The notes under the pieces are model-generated. The model was not told where the DNA came from and searched no databases. It was given only the letters and a program-made list of their open reading frames with translations. The position numbers and the translations under genes were made by a program. From a bacterium (lineage in GTDB: Bacteria; Krumholzibacteriota; Krumholzibacteriia; LZORAL124-64-63): a stretch of DNA of 56,000 bases. Shown here piece after piece: positions 55,151 through 56,000 of this stretch. The stretch spans positions 1 to 56,000 of the forward strand of contig JAAESD010000092.1 of assembly GCA_024229695.1 (NCBI GenBank). The letters run 5' to 3'. Position 1 is the first letter of the stretch. Every line of letters begins with the position of its first letter.

Positions 55151-56000
55151 CAAAACTTGCCAGAGCCTTGCTCGCGCGATCGATCTTGCGGAACACAGGA
55201 ATTCCAGCCGCTTCAATCATCACTGCAAGTGGATTGTACAGTTCACCAGAATCAATTACAACTACGACCGGTTTATCAACTTTGCTTATAATCTTTATGA
55301 ACTCATGGCCCTGGGAGCCATCGGCATAAAGGTCTTCTCTTAACCTGCTGTCAGGGTCAGCCGGGAGATTGTTAAGTGCTGGAGTCACCGGAACTGATGA
55401 GATAATAGCGCAATCGATGCCATCGGAATTAACAATAGCATCAACAGAAGATGAATACGCTTCAGTGTTTGCCATCGGAGTTGCATCAACCGGGTTTTGT
55501 GCATGAGCATAAGAGGGAATCGATTCCCCTACTTTCTGCAATACATCTGCATCAAAATCAACTAATTCAAGTTGAAGAAGGTTGTCAGTTACAACTGAAC
55601 ACTCGAACCCGGCATTACTCATGATGCCAACTCTGCTGCCGTTGGTAGATTTGTCAGCAAGCATAGTTTGAATTTTAATCATATCTTCAAATTCATCGAG
55701 TGAAGATGTGATGATTGCACCACTGGCAACAATACAGGAACTGGCGATATCGTAATCACCAGCCAGAGATGCTGTATGACTTGCAGCAGCTTTTGCCCCA
55801 AGTTCTGTTTTCCCTGCTTTGTAAACAATGACCTGTTTGTTTTGCTTTCGAGCTTCAGCAATCGACTTGATAAATCTTGCTCCATCGCCTTGCTTGAACC
55901 CTTCAATGTAACAAGCAATAACGTTTACATTTTCCTGTTTGATGTAGTAATCAAGTAAATCGGAGACTGTCAAATCCATCTGATTACCAAAACTGATACT
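55116..56000 (-). CDS. ADP-forming acyl-CoA synthetase, alpha-type C-terminal part (5' end beyond window)
   Basis: The last 294 residues are visible and the frame runs off the right edge without a start; the fragment opens ISFGNQMDLTVSDLLDYY. This matches the CoA-ligase domain of acetyl-CoA synthetase (ADP-forming) alpha subunits and the related GNAT-fused protein acylases. The phospho-histidine loop KAASHTASLAGD is present, and the protein stops soon after the domain (SNPAD), so any beta/ATP-grasp part would be N-terminal or encoded elsewhere. The enzyme links acyl-CoA hydrolysis to ATP synthesis, or runs in reverse. Its tail overlaps the metalloprotease gene. Confidence 0.85.
   Translation of the reverse strand, partial: SISFGNQMDLTVSDLLDYYIKQENVNVIACYIEGFKQGDGARFIKSIAEARKQNKQVIVYKAGKTELGAKAAASHTASLAGDYDIASSCIVASGAIITSSLDEFEDMIKIQTMLADKSTNGSRVGIMSNAGFECSVVTDNLLQLELVDFDADVLQKVGESIPSYAHAQNPVDATPMANTEAYSSSVDAIVNSDGIDCAIISSVPVTPALNNLPADPDSRLREDLYADGSQGHEFIKIISKVDKPVVVVIDSGELYNPLAVMIEAAGIPVFRKIDRASKALASFVRSQLKSNPAD

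Noticed and set aside
1-56000. CRISPR arrays, tRNA or rRNA genes, insertion sequences, prophage
   Set aside because: No regularly spaced direct repeats, cloverleaf-like segments, transposase or integrase motifs were recognised when reading the window; a dedicated scan was not possible.

Overview
The window comes from a bacterium with two membranes. It encodes several lipoproteins, a TPR/beta-barrel outer-membrane protein, a Wzc/BY-kinase polysaccharide export pair, and two very large secreted gingipain-like (C25) proteases. The one protease whose C-terminus is visible ends in a PNPFNPST-type sorting domain. C25 catalytic domains joined to FG-GAP/VCBS repeats and this tail are typical of the Fibrobacteres-Chlorobi-Bacteroidetes (FCB) superphylum and neighbouring candidate phyla. 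The DNA is moderately AT-rich. I cannot name the phylum from sequence alone. No tRNA, rRNA, CRISPR array, insertion sequence or integrase was recognised, and no gene-free stretch exceeds 300 bases.

Layout. 1-15.3 kb (all minus strand): a surface/exopolysaccharide block. Read in transcription order it holds a small membrane-tailed secreted protein, a Wzy/WaaL-type polymerase or ligase, a GT4 glycosyltransferase, a WecA-type phosphoglycosyl transferase, a methyltransferase, a secreted deacetylase-like protein, and two tandem C25 protease paralogues; the last runs off the left edge. 15.3-25.9 kb: housekeeping genes. These are glnA, a PIN-PhoH ATPase, a lipoprotein, an NhaC antiporter, a stand-alone NifU-C domain protein, a membrane protein paired with a membrane-anchored sulfatase-fold enzyme, and a glutaryl-CoA dehydrogenase-like enzyme. 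25.9-39.5 kb: a complete complex I operon, nuoA-B-CD-E-F-G-H-I-J-K-L-M-N, with fused nuoCD and a short nuoG. 39.7-43.2 kb: a class IV aminotransferase, a NYN-domain protein and a bifunctional FtcD.

43.2-49.9 kb (minus strand): the most interesting region. Six genes, four of whose junctions overlap, encode in order a PqqD-like protein, an ATP-grasp ligase, a fold-III PLP decarboxylase/racemase-like enzyme, a urea-transporter-fold membrane protein fused to an M23 metallopeptidase, a TPR plus beta-barrel outer-membrane protein, and a secreted TPR protein. Together they suggest that a small amino-acid or peptide-like product is made in the cytoplasm and coupled to an envelope-spanning machine. 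The leader carries an extended -10 promoter and two mutually exclusive stem-loops, one of which covers the ribosome binding site. A POT/MFS-type transporter is transcribed divergently from the same intergenic region. I do not recognise this as a described system.

51.7-56 kb: a BY-kinase and Wzc-like pair that probably controls polysaccharide export, a zinc-metalloprotease-like lipoprotein with an unusual HExxH spacing, and the C-terminal part of an ADP-forming acyl-CoA synthetase alpha-type protein that enters from the right edge. Many ORFs have a better internal start, chosen by Shine-Dalgarno position; these choices are noted entry by entry.
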